A stretch of 64,000 nt of DNA. Origin: Neckera pumila. Taxonomy: Eukaryota; Streptophyta; Bryopsida; Hypnales; Neckeraceae. The notes beneath the pieces are model-generated. The model did not search any database. It had not been told where the DNA came from and was given only the letters and a program-made list of their open reading frames with translations. Below are positions 24,561-35,600 of the stretch, in pieces (the first letter of the stretch is position 1; each line of letters opens with the position of its first letter). The stretch covers positions 14,621,711-14,685,710 of the forward strand of contig OZ018413.1 of assembly GCA_963969595.1 (NCBI GenBank), read 5' to 3'. The position numbers were made by a program, and so were the translations under genes.

Positions 24561-24787
24561 AGGGAGAAGCACCCCAAATCGACAACATACCCAGGCAATT
24601 GCAATAACTTCTAAACATGGTAGTCATTCTAATAGAACTTAAATCTAGATAGACCATAGATAGCTTACTATGAGTTGACCAACATGATAATCTATCTATT
24701 GTCTACCTAGATTTGCATTCTAAAATGACTACCATCTTTAGAAATTATCACAATTAGGTACATTGTTTGTTTTGGGTGCTTCTCCCT
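24561..24787. mobile_element. Stowaway-like foldback MITE with TA target duplication
   Basis: The element is 227 bp with long inverted repeats (roughly 100 bp per arm, imperfect). The left end is AGGGAGAAGCACCC and the right end is GGGTGCTTCTCCCT. A TA dinucleotide flanks both sides (24559-24560, 24788-24789). This layout (Tc1/mariner-type TA duplication, short, non-coding) defines Stowaway-like elements. Confidence 0.8.
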
Positions 24788-24789
24788 TA

Positions 24790-25884
24790 GTGGTGTAAAG
24801 GTTGTCCTTGTTTTGTGGTTTAGAAAGGTGTGGAAAACTATCATTAGAAGAAGTCACTTGAAAAAGTGATAGAACAATACTTATTCTATGAATCCACCAT
24901 TTTTTATTAACGCTAATTTTGAGCCTTGGCTAATAAGACAAATTAGTATAGTCACAAATACTCTTCTCACTAGTTATTTTCTCCATGTTATTGAATAAAC
25001 AAAAAAATGAAATAAGTAGAGGTACGATGTTACAACCTTTGAAATCCTGCTTAAACTTCTCCACATGTAGCTTATGTCAAAACAAAGTCAATCTCCTTCA
25101 GCCTAAAGCATCATTTTTTTAGCTAGGAAAAAATCTTTAGATTATGTAATCTATCATTAGAAGAGATTGGAGGGCATTGGAGGGCTATTTCAGGCTTGTT
25201 TCCCAATCTAGCCAGATCTGTGAACAACCGATACAGGTTGTCAGAATTTTTTTTCCAAAAATAAAAAATAAAAAATAAAAAAATTCTCTCCCAAATATCA
25301 TTTCAAGCAAATTTTTTTTTTTTTTTTTTTTTTTTAAAATGACGTGCACTCTCTCAGCCACATCAGCCAACCGCTTTCTTGCATTCCCACAATCTGGGAA
25401 CGCAGGATAACTCACGGGCTCTTGGAGGCCTCAAATCTCTTCTAATGTTTTTTGAAATACAAAATCTATACATTAAATTAGGCTATTCGTTTAGTTTGTT
25501 GATTACGGTAAGATCTCCAGAACCGTGCGTCCCCTTGGTCAAATTCAGGATACTGTTAGAAAGTTCTTTGTGAGGAGGGGTGCGCGGACTTTGTTTTGTG
25601 GCATTTGGACATATGGTGTGAGAATTCTGGATTTCAAAAAATATCTTTTACAATAAAATTTCCAAAATTAGATAAATTATTCCAAAAATAAAATATAAAA
25701 CAAAAGCATAACTAATCGTAACAAAAATTAGGCCAATGTATAGGCTACACTAGTATTGGCTAAAATTTGGATTTTCTATTGCCAAATTTTTTATCCAACT
25801 TGATAATTTTTCACCTAATTCTTTGCTTTTCTTCTAGTTCCAACTACCAACAAGATATAATTTAGTGCCACTTTGGCTACAAGG
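24790..25884. other. AT-rich intergenic stretch, no gene recognised
   Basis: It includes a long T run (about 25312-25335) and the repeat GGAAAAAAAATTCTGACAACC on the minus strand. No coding sequence is recognised. Confidence 0.45.
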
Positions 25885-25889
25885 TATAT

Positions 25890-26397
25890 ACACCTACAAT
25901 AGAATCTCCATAAGCATTAGAGAGAATTTGGGCCCTCTAAAGGGCCGCGAGTTCCTATGAGTTCTCCACAAGTTTTGAATAGTCCCTAATTGCTGAAACT
26001 GCGCCACTGTAGCAGGGTGACATGGCCGAACTTCGGCCACATCAAATTTTTAAAAAATAAAATAAAATAAAAAATAAAAAACCTTAAAATGAAATTTGTA
26101 TTTATTTTTTTAATTTTATAAATATACTTTTCAGACAGCCTATACCATTGTCCCCAGCATGGGGACAGATTGGGGAACGGGCTTGAAACGGCCCTTTTTT
26201 GGCTCCAAATCCATTCTAATGTTGATCCTCCATAAGCACATAAACCTCTGTAAGGTAATCTTGTTAGACCGGTCCCGGACTTGTCCCTATAACAAAGTTT
26301 ATGACTAAAAATGACCCTCCATAAGCAAATAAACCTCTCTAATGTAATCTTATTAGACCAACCCAGGACCGATCGGGTTTAGAGAGTTTCTACTATA
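25890..26397. mobile_element. Possible pogo/Emigrant-like MITE carrying a nested element
   Basis: The left end ACAATAGAATCTCCATAAG (about 25895) and the inverted right end TAGTAGAAACTCTCTAAACC (about 26397) resemble each other and the terminal type of plant pogo-like MITEs. The element at 25915-26221 interrupts it. Inside, a unit of about 88 bp (TCCATAAGCACATAAACCTC through AGACCGGTCCCGGAC) is repeated in tandem with changes at 26228-26380. Boundaries are tentative. Confidence 0.4.
25915..26221. mobile_element. MITE of the CATTAGAG family, 307 bp
   Basis: The left end is CATTAGAGAGAATTTGGGCC and the right end inverted is CATTAGAATGGATTTGGAGC, continuing into GGGCC-rich subterminal sequence on both sides. 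It is one of three members in the window (others at 46555 and 47922). No convincing target duplication was seen. Confidence 0.6.
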
Positions 26398-27258
26398 CTA
26401 TAGACACTATCCGAAATGTGCCATCTCTATTTGGACTACAAAGCATCACCTCGACCTAGACAAAATATTGATTACATGAAATGACTTATACACAATCAAA
26501 ACATGAGAGCCCATGAGAGCAAAATATTGTTTTTTGGCACATCCACGAACAACACTTTAAAATCTCTTTAACTTATTCATGCGGTATGCAAACATTGCAA
26601 GCCAAAAGGCATCAAAATCTTTGCCGAATTAGCTCACCCTAAGATGGGCACTTCCAACTGAAGTGGCAAGTGTCTTCCTTGGGTCTTTGGGTCCCTGATA
26701 GTAGGCGAAGCTTGCTATTGTGGTCTTCCTCCAAACTTGCTATCTTTCACCCTAGAATGGTTGTTATATTAAAAAAGATGTTTTAGAAAATGTAAAAATC
26801 TTTGCCGAGGACGTGGTCCTTTGGTTCTGTGTACTTTTTCCTTTATCTATGGAACTTGTCCATGTGTTTCAAAAAGAGAACCCCATCAAAATCTTTATTT
26901 CTGTTGCCAATAAGATCCAATAAAACTACTATAATATTTGCTCCGTTGCTATTGCTATTCTACAATACCTCTTATGTATTAGATAACCGACGAGCCGCGG
27001 TAGCGGCGAGTAGGTTATCGGACATAACCGGTTGTTCACTTTTCAATCACAATCTTTGATCTCCGTGATCCAAGGGTGGAGGAAGCAAGTTGAGAGGAGA
27101 GAAGGTTATGAGTTGCAACTTGTAATGGCAATGGTGATGGGTTGCCAATGGGACGGTGCCACGTGAGTGTTGAAAACTCAACAACCGGTTATGTTCACAT
27201 ATTTGTAGAAAAAGCCCTGGGCAGGCAGTCCTCAGTCCTCACTCCTCAGCGGCTCAGC
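26398..27258. other. Intergenic stretch with small palindromes
   Basis: No gene is recognised. A segment around 27023-27040 (CATAACCGGTTGTTCAC) returns inverted at about 27177-27195 (CAACAACCGGTTATGTTC), suggesting a small foldback of about 170 bp. Confidence 0.4.
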
Positions 27259-27689
27259 CTACCAAAGACCACCCCAAAAGGAAATATCAGGTTGTATCTT
27301 TAGGGCAGTCGGTCCAGCGAGTGCCTGTCTGCTTTCCTTCCCGATGCTACACGTGCCGTGGAGCTGCGCGTGTTTCCCAAGAAGAATGTCCATGTCTGAA
27401 TGACGGACTGACGGTCTTCTGTACACTCCGCGGACTGCTTCATAAAAATTCCAGACCTGCTCCACCTCGGTTTTCCAGTAGTAAAGAGACCCGCCAGCCA
27501 GTAAGGACTTCCACTCATCCACTGACACACAATTTCAAAATCTCCTTCACTTTCTCTGTACTCTGTAGACAACGGTTTCCACTGGAGCTCCCAGTCAGTC
27601 TGCACCTTCACGTAATCCCGTGCCTTCCACCAGTCACTCACGTTCAAGGGAGCATGTTCTCCGCCTCCCATTTCCAAAGACTTGCGCAA
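27259..27689 (-). pseudogene. Unrecognised coding remnant, frame shifted once
   Basis: The upstream frame (27689 to about 27535) reads DYVKVQTDWELQWKPLSTEY and onward. From about 27530 a different frame (to 27259) continues with equally protein-like sequence, DEWKSLLAGGSLYYWKTEVE then VWNFYEAVRGVYRRPSVRHS. The two halves look like one protein joined by a frameshift or a tiny intron, but I do not recognise the family. It is more GC-rich than the flanks. It could equally be a captured gene fragment inside a transposon. Confidence 0.35.
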
Positions 27690-27780
27690 TGAAATGCCGT
27701 TTCATTTGTTTACAAAAAAAAATAAAAATAAAAAATTGCTCCGCCATTCCAGTGACTGGCTGATCCTCCGCCATCACAAA

Positions 27781-27823
27781 CTTAAGACAACAAACTTAAG
27801 ACAACAAACTTAAGACAATACCG
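27781..27823. repeat. Three tandem copies of a 14-bp unit
   Basis: The unit ACAAACTTAAGACA is repeated three times in a row. The equivalent position in the second flanking repeat (near 28940) carries only one related copy, so this is a local expansion. Confidence 0.85.
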
Positions 27824-28004
27824 TCGTACAAATAAAGTATAATGAAATCTTGGCATAGGAATTCAGTTAAGTCAGAATTTAGAAGGAAATAACTTAACTT
27901 AATCAGGCAGGACGTTAAATCGTGCCATCCTTTGTAGGCCCGCTATCATTTTGACATGTTATCAGAACGGCGCCCAGCCAAGCCCGTAGGTAGTTGGGCG
28001 TAGG

Positions 28005-28071
28005 TTGCAGGATCGCGAATGTAGGACCGTGACTGCAGGACCACGACCGCAGGACCGCGACCCTGACAAAA
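28005..28071. repeat. GC-rich minisatellite inside the foldback arm
   Basis: About four imperfect units of GCAGGACCGCGACC type follow one another. The other arm has only a shortened trace, so the two arms differ mainly here. Confidence 0.6.
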
Positions 28072-29040
28072 GTGAGGACAACCATGTTTTTCACAGGGCT
28101 GCGGGTTAGGGTTTTGGGTCTTTGTTTAATTGGAACTAATTTATATATCCCACATTGTTTGTAAATCCTCTTATCCCCCTACCTGTATATAAAGAGTTGT
28201 CTTTTCAGTTCTAAACACAAATCATGAATGGCTTTTAAAGCAAAATGAAATAAATATGATGTCATGCCACAATCATGGGCCCATTTCAAATGGACAATTT
28301 AACGTCTTGCAGAGAAAAACAACTTCCAAAAAACTTCAAATTCTACTAAAACAACATTTTAGGCACAATACAAACAACATATTTCAAAGTTCATGTAAGA
28401 CGTATAAAGTTCCATCCATGTCCATCTCCTAACTTTGTACTTCATAGAAATTTCATCATTATATAGGTCTTGCATAGAATGGACACTTCAGCTGTTTTAG
28501 AATTATCAAAAGTTTCATTTGGAAGGCCACTTTGTTGCTTTTGAATTGTGCCTCAAAATGTTGTTGTAATAGAACTTGAAATTTTTTTGTGGAAATTATT
28601 TTTCTCTGCAGGACGTTGAATTGTCTACTTGAAATGGGCCCATGATGTGGCATGACGTCACAAATGGGGTGGTAGGAGGGTTTACAAACAATGTGGGATA
28701 TGCAAATTAGTTCCTAGCTAAACAAAGATCCTAAACCCTAATCCACCACTTTGTGAAGGACGTGGTTGTCCTGAGTTTTGTCAGGGGCGTGGGTCTCCAC
28801 GGGCGCGGTCATGGAATCTGCACCCAACTACTTGCATACTTGATTGGGCACCATTCTGACAACCCATCAAACTGATAGCCGGGCCCACAAAGGATGGCTC
28901 GATTTATTGTCTTGTGTCACTAGCTGAACCTCCGTCATCACAAACTTCAAGACAATACTGTTGTATTAATATAATGAAATCTTGGCATAGGAATGAAGTT
29001 AAGTTAGAATTTACAAGGAAATAACTTAACCAATGCCTGA

Positions 29041-29659
29041 GTGTCTATGCTCCAAATTGTACAGTGGCCTACCAGAAAAATAAATGATGGCCGTTTGTAT
29101 CATTTAGTTTTCTTGCATAATGTAAAGTAGAGTTGATGTTTTTTGTTTTGCACAATCAACATTGATATCTTACGCAATCCCAATCAAGCATATTGAATTT
29201 CAATTTCAAAAAACCAAAATTCTATTTTTGGTGAATTTTTATATTTAATTTTCATGGCCCTATATGAAAATTCTTGAAGAATATTGGTGGTGAATTTTTA
29301 ATTAAATGCCGAGATATGTAGGAAACCTTCATACGCACATTTTTTCTTCAACAAGCATCTCTAAGAAAATTTCACAATTCCCTCGAGAGAGATTTCCATT
29401 TTGGCATGATTTTGCCCTCACTTTGAAAATAAATATCTCTTTACTGTAGTTAGATTTTTGCATCTTCTCTTCTTGCTATAACTAACTTTGTAGATGTGAG
29501 CCTATTGGTCCAATTCCTTTGCAAAAACCTAATTATAATGAAGAGATTTTTTTTTCAAAGCTAAGGGCAAAATCACGTATCTTTTGGGTAGGCCACTATA
29601 CAACTAGTACTTTGGGTGACATCCACGTCCAAGAGCACCAAGAATGTGATTTCAATAAC
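29041..29659. other. AT-rich intergenic stretch, no gene recognised
   Basis: Nothing beyond short open frames is visible on either strand. Confidence 0.5.
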
Positions 29660-29662
29660 TTA

Positions 29663-30069
29663 GAGCATTGCCACTGTAGGGCGGCCAAATCCCCACAACA
29701 GGTTGGCGGCCTAGGGCTCAAAGAGGCAAGAGGGTCCAGTCAGCTTGACCACCCGGGACCATAGCTCCAAGCTCATAACAAAATTCTCCAGCTTATAATG
29801 AGAGCATTAAATGCACTTCCCTCCAATTGGCCCTTGTTCCTTGCAACGTCTCCGGACTCCAACTCTAATTGGCCCCTACAGATAGATTGGTCAACCCCAA
29901 ACACGGTCCAAAATCTCTCTATCCTCGCCAAGCTTCAGTATCTCGTCCAAAATTGGCCGCGTCCAATGTTTAGAAAAATGTGCCCCATGTCACAGTGGGG
30001 GACTCTGATGCCTCTTAGCCCTGCCAAACCTTTCCTAACAAGGTTGGGCAAATAGGGGTGGGGATGCTC
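29663..30069. mobile_element. Tourist-like MITE, 407 bp
   Basis: The left end is GAGCATTGCCACTG and the right end inverted is GAGCATCCCCACCC. TTA lies directly at both borders (29660-29662 and 30070-30072), a PIF/Harbinger-type duplication. An 85-codon open frame inside appears incidental. Confidence 0.75.
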
Positions 30070-30139
30070 TTAGCACAACTGAGTGCAGCTAGCAAGAGGT
30101 GGTTGGCTCCAATTAAAATGCTCAATTTGATTCTCAATT

Positions 30140-30385
30140 TGATTATCTACTAGAAAGATTTGAAGCTCAAAACTCTGTTGTGCAAAAAAATTAAAGTTAA
30201 GAAGGTTCAAACTTCAAAGTCAAAGAATTTAGTCCTGCAGTATATTAAAAAACTTGTTTTCTTTACTTTAAATGCATATATATTGCATTTATGTGGTCAA
30301 AATTTTTGAAATCTTTTCTAAACATTCTCAGATTAGTTAGGTGTAGAATCCTACAGTTAAATGTGCAAAAAAAATTTTGGAGTCC
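30140..30385. mobile_element. Truncated TTAA element fragment
   Basis: The sequence AAGCTCAAAACTCTG through AATTAAAGTTAAGAAGGTTC, AAATGCATATATATTGCA and TAGTTAGGTGTAGAATCCTA matches the right-hand third of the elements at 41106, 43453 and 48934. Neither TTAA end is preserved. Confidence 0.65.
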
Positions 30386-30495
30386 ACCCTCACCTTTACA
30401 AGAAAATATCAAGGTCCAGTACAAATCTAAAACTTACAACCAATTGCAAAATACAAAACATTGTATAACCAAACAATGATCCTCCCCATGCTGGA

Positions 30496-31010
30496 ATGGT
30501 CAGTTTATGCTATTTTAGATCCCTAGGCCAAGGAACTTATCCATTAATTCAAGGATTGCAAGGGTTGGCCAAGGAGCTATACAAGACATTTTGTTCACTA
30601 TTGGGGACTCGTTTTGAAGGTTGGAAAAGTGCCCCTGTCCTCACTCCATTTCGGTACATAACATTCAAGAGCAAAGAGAAGGTCTACCTTCCCCCTGACG
30701 AAATAGTGTCGAATATTTCACACCATTTCATCCGCCAAATGATATGGTGTGGAATATTTGACACTATATTTAGCTAAAGAACGCGTGTCAATACATGGAC
30801 AGCTCATGTCAGTCCCATTGATAAATTCGTGGATGTGGCTTGTAGGGAGGGAAAGGCAGCTTCCATGAAGGCTCTTGAATGTTATGTAAACAATGTGGCG
30901 TATAGGGGCAGATATTTACAGTTACCTTCCAAAATGAAACTTCTTGAGTGCACCCACCCATGCAATAAATGCCAGGGACTGATACAGATCTTCTCCTTGG
31001 GTAGCCTTCA
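30496..31010 (+). pseudogene. Unrecognised coding remnant with an in-frame stop and a hairpin
   Basis: One frame reads from about 30496 through a TAA at 30775 to about 31010. It includes LYKTFCSLLGTRFEGWKSAP, VDVACREGKAASMKALECYV and YRGRYLQLPSKMKLLECTHP. Composition is protein-like and more GC-rich than the flanks, but I do not recognise the family. An inverted repeat (arms 30703-30726 and 30743-30767, three or so mismatches) lies just before the stop and may be a small insertion. Confidence 0.35.
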
Positions 31011-31139
31011 AAAAGGCCCCCTCACCAGAATCAAAACCTTGCCAAGAAATGATATAAATTTAAATTTAAAACAGAAAAGAAAAGGAAAATGCCCGGTGCA
31101 ATGGAAAGAGAATGACAGGACAGGACAAGGCATAAAAAG

Positions 31140-32617
31140 GCGCTTTATTTCGGCAAAAGGCAATGGAGGCACGGCCTCATGGGGATGGTGGAAACCCGTT
31201 GAAATACCGGGTGGCCCGACCCGACCCGACCCGGTCCTCGTTCTCCCTCTCCCTTCCCAACAAAGCACACCGTTCGTACTTCGTACCCGTTGCTCTGACT
31301 GTGGAAGTGTGGATCCGGCCGTAGTATTGATTTGGCAGCCAGCCCCTTGAAGCGATGGCGTCTTCGTCTCTCTCTTATTACGGTACTTCTGTCACAGAAT
31401 TCGATTTCTGGTAGCCATAATACCAAAGCATGTTCGTCGTTTGAGCCTTTCATAGCCGTTTTCCGTTTAGTTTCACTGCAGTTCTGATTGTTTTGGTCTA
31501 GTGAGGATTTGAAAGGAAGTTTGTAAGTTAGAATGCTCTGCTTCGGTGAGGGCGATGTGCAGGAGGTTTGCTTGCTGGCGACGAGTCGAATGTTTTCATT
31601 TGGTGATCACGGTGTGGTGCGGGATGAGCGATGTCTTGGATGAATGTAGGTTGATTGTGGAGATTACGGACTGATCTGCCGTGGTTATTTTAGGTTTTGT
31701 GGCAGCGCTTGTTTTGTGGCTGGTGCTCGGGGTTGTGTAGTAGGTCCGGAGCGTGAGTTTAGGATCGGTTGTGTTTGAGGACGAGGCGAGTCGATTGCCT
31801 GTGTCTTGAAAATTGCGGCGAGAATATTTAGTTCTGTCGTCATTTGGGAAGTGTTCGCGAAACTTGTTGGATTGCGATTAGGAAATGGCTTTGAAGGCGT
31901 TGGTTTTGCGATCCTGTTCGGGGATTGAGCGAGTAGGTGGATTGGAATATCTATGCACTAGATGTGGTTCGGAGTTTCTGGAGGCTGTTTTTGCATTCTA
32001 TTCAATTGGACCTTGATGTTGTTCGAGCTTCAATTTGCAAATTTGTACGGGACGCCTCGTATTAGATCGCCAAAACTCTTGTGGAGTTCGATCATTGCGT
32101 TTTCTCGCTGTCCTTGTTGAGTTTGAGATGCGTTTTACCTCGTCAGGATTGCAATTTGGAACTGGAAGGTATTTAAGAAGCGGATTTTGGTTTCGTATTT
32201 CCTGAGTCATCACAACAGCATTAGGTTTTTTATTTATGTTCTTGCTTGTTGTTTTGGTTGTGATCAGGATTTTCACGTTAAGTATGCAATGTTGTCAGCA
32301 CCTGGAATATGCGGATCAAGCCAGGATTGTCGCCATAGTAGGAGAGAATTGAAGACTTGTTTCTCAAGCGATTGGAGGAGACGTCGATCAGAATGATGCA
32401 GGGAGTAGTGTCCATTTATGAAATGGCACCATGTGCCGTTCATTCTCTTCCATTGCTCCCTCTATTGCAAGGCGAGGTTAATTGAATACTACAGTGACTC
32501 ATACTTCATCATTGCCAGCAGTTTATCGATCGCTCTGGTCGTGCTCAATGCTGCTTTTTACTACGGACGTTAACTCTCTTTAAAGCCCTAAGCTGTGACT
32601 TAGACACAGCTAGGGTG
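31140..32617 (+). promoter_or_regulatory. Presumed 5' leader and promoter region of the kinesin gene
   Basis: This region is relatively GC-rich and contains a CCCGA pentamer tandem (about 31215-31233). A 19-codon open frame starts at the ATG at 31355 (MASSSLSYYG...) and ends at 31414, and could be an upstream ORF or a non-coding first exon. The main kinesin ATG is at 32618. No splice junction joining these parts can be fixed from the sequence. Confidence 0.4.
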
Positions 32618-35600
32618 ATGGAGAATGGAAATGGATATGAGAGTGACCAACGCGACGAGGTTAGCTCCTTGGACGAGAGTGAGGCAACGCAGGCTGTTCA
32701 GGTTGCTCTCAACATACGACCTCTCATTGCGTTGGAGCATATTCATGGGTGCAAGGAATGCATTGCTGTTGTTCCTGGCGAACCGCAGGTAGTCACTTTT
32801 CTCATTGTACCTGTTTATTTCGGCCGCTTGTATTTCCTGCAATTGCGTATCTCTTGCTGGCTTTTGTTTGGATGATTGAAGATTCTCCTTTCTCCAAGCA
32901 TTTGACGGTCAAACTTTCTCATTAACCAAACGAATCTGTAAAGTTATCGTATCTTGCTTTGAGTAATTATGATGATACCAACATTTTCTGAATTAATATG
33001 AAGTCGTTTTCTTGTTAAATTCGAACGGTTAAAGTTTTGTATACCGGCTCGCGTGTGACAGGTTCAAATTGGTCATCATTCTTTTACATTTGACTACGTC
33101 TTTGGGGATTCTGCTACTCCGCCCCCAACACTTTTCGACAAGTGTGTGAAACCGTTGGTTGAGGGGTTATTCCAAGGTTACAATGCCACAGTTTTGGCAT
33201 ATGGACAGGTGTGTTGATACTGCCAGCACTTAGGAGGGATCATGTGAATAGCTTCTGATCTGTCCGGTAGCTGATCACGAAGAGTGTTATGATTACTTAG
33301 ACGCACAGTATGGAACAATGCGAGTATTTTACAAGACCCAAACCTATTTAAAGTTGCGAGTTTTTTCGAGTACTTATTTTTCCTCGTGGCACACTTTTTG
33401 CTTTTATTGCAGACAGGATCCGGGAAAACGTATACTATGGGAACTGGTTATACTGTTGGATGTTGCCCAGAAGGAGTCACTCCGCTAGTTATGCAGACTA
33501 TTTTTCAGAGGATTGAAACACTTAAACATAAGGCTGATTTTCAGCTCCGAGTTTCATTTATTGAGGTGCGGTGATGTCTATGCTCACTTAGATTCAGAGG
33601 TTACGAAATAACTTCGGGTTCCAAACATTGTCGTCTACATCGATCAGCTTGGAGTTCTGTTAGTACGGCTGTACGCGCTGGCCTGAATTTTATTTCTTTT
33701 GAGCATGCAGTCTGACTTCATGCTTGATTTGGAAAACTGGTTTTCACTTGTAACGTCTTCTCAATGTCGTGAATTCTTTAGCAGATGGCTCTGTGTGCGC
33801 ACAAGAAATTCTACTTGTCACATACGTGTCTAAACCTGTCATCGTACTCGTTTGTTTTTTCTTTGCTCGTGGCTAGTTCTTCAAAGCGTCAATGTCTAAG
33901 AATATCTATGCGTTTGAAACCTTATTGTTCTTTATGTGTATAGATACTGAAGGAGGAAATTCATGATCTTCTGGATCCGAATCCCCCATCAACAGAATAC
34001 ATATTTGGAGGAGGTTTGAAGTCATTAGCTGTAGGCAAGCCACCCATACAAATTCGGGAGACGACCGCTGGAGGAATCACCTTAATGGGTGTGACAGAGG
34101 CTGACGTAAAAAGCTTGGAGGAAATGGCGGCTTACTTAGAGCACGGCTCTCTTTGTCGTGCTACTGGAAGCACGAACATGAACTCCCACTCTAGGTCATC
34201 ACTTGCCTTTGCATACCTCGTGAATGTGCGAAGCAGACTTGTCGAATGCAATAACTTTCTTATTGTGACCGCACGTAGCTATATTGCACCTCGTTCCAGG
34301 TCTCTCTAGTCGCACTTAGAAGAAATTCTAATGTCATGATCACGATCTTGAGTAGTAGTTGCTAATTGAGATCACACTTGTTGTATTGTGCTGCCAAGAA
34401 ACTTGTGGCAGATTGTGCTGAAGGTCGTTGCTTTATCATCTCAGGATCGTGTTCATTTTAGTGTTTTGTTGATAAGAAGGAACCTTACTTAGGACATGAC
34501 ATTGGGGGGTGGATATTACAATAGTAGCAATAATCTTTTAGCCGGAACAGGGGGATTTGCTTGCACATGTCAATCTTAGGGGTCGTGTAATTCATAGGCG
34601 TCTCTTTGCTGAATGTGCAGTCGATCGCATGCGATATTCACTATCACACTCGAGCAGCGCCGCAAATGGGATCCACTTCCCGATGGTGGAAATCCTTCAC
34701 CCGAGGACGTTAGCGAAGATTATTTGTGTGCGAAGTTACATCTTGTAGATTTGGCTGGCTCGGAAAGGGCAAAGCGAACAGGGGCTGATGGTCTTCGTTT
34801 CAAAGAAGGTTTACCGACATTTCCTCGTCCCTTTGTCTTGCTTTTCAGATGTTACAGTCTCTAGGTGCTAAATGTCTCTATTGTGGGATGCTCACACTCG
34901 GTCATAATCAGCAAATTCTATAATTTCAGAACCTATTTCTTGAGTGTGACGATAAGGATGTGCCCGTTCTTGTGTTTATTAATTAAGAATCTCTAGTGCT
35001 CTGAATGCTCAAGTAACTGTGAATCTACGTGCTGCAAATTTTCTTAGGTGTGCACATAAATAGAGGCCTTCTAGCACTTGGAAACGTGATCAGTGCGTTG
35101 GGTGATGAAAAAAAACGTAGAGAAGGAGGTCATGTTCCTTATCGGGACAGCAAATTAACACGATTACTTCAGGTAAGAATTTCTCAAACTTTGGTCGGGA
35201 TGCTATTTGTCTTGTACGAGCATGAGTTGGTTTTGGTACTTTTCTGTGGTCGTGGAACCTTTCTTAGGTTTACGGCCTCTAGTGAATTGGGTATCGTTCT
35301 TTTCCACTGCGTCCTATGTTTTCAGCAAACAGTGCTGAATTAATTCTGACGGCTGCAGGATTCCCTTGGAGGCAACAGTAGGACGGTTATGATTGGTGAG
35401 TAACCTGATGCAAGCATTCATTTCTTATTCTGACTGTTAATCCGATGCAAGCAAATAATTTATGATGTTACTATACTTTTATCAGCTATTCAACCTAATA
35501 TTATTTGTTTTTGTTTTTGTGACTTGCAGCTTGTGTGAGTCCAGCAGATGTAAATGCTGAGGAGTCTATTAATACTCTTAAGTACGCTAATAGGGCTCGC

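Larger units (their letters stand above)
27764..29040. mobile_element. Long foldback element between two direct repeats
   Basis: The core at about 27913-28912 has inverted arms of several hundred bp. The left arm includes CCATCCTTTGTAGGCCCGC, and the right arm inverted includes CCATCCTTTGTGGGCCCGG. The match can be followed inward (CCCACATTGTTTGTAAA against its inverted form; ATGGGCCCATTTCAA against CTTGAAATGGGCCCATGAT). Outside it, about 120-140 bp at 27764-27903 are repeated in direct orientation at 28926-29036 (AATCTTGGCATAGGAAT and AAGGAAATAACTTAAC in both). Long arms suit a Mutator-like foldback. The direct flanks are too long to be a target duplication. Confidence 0.65.
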
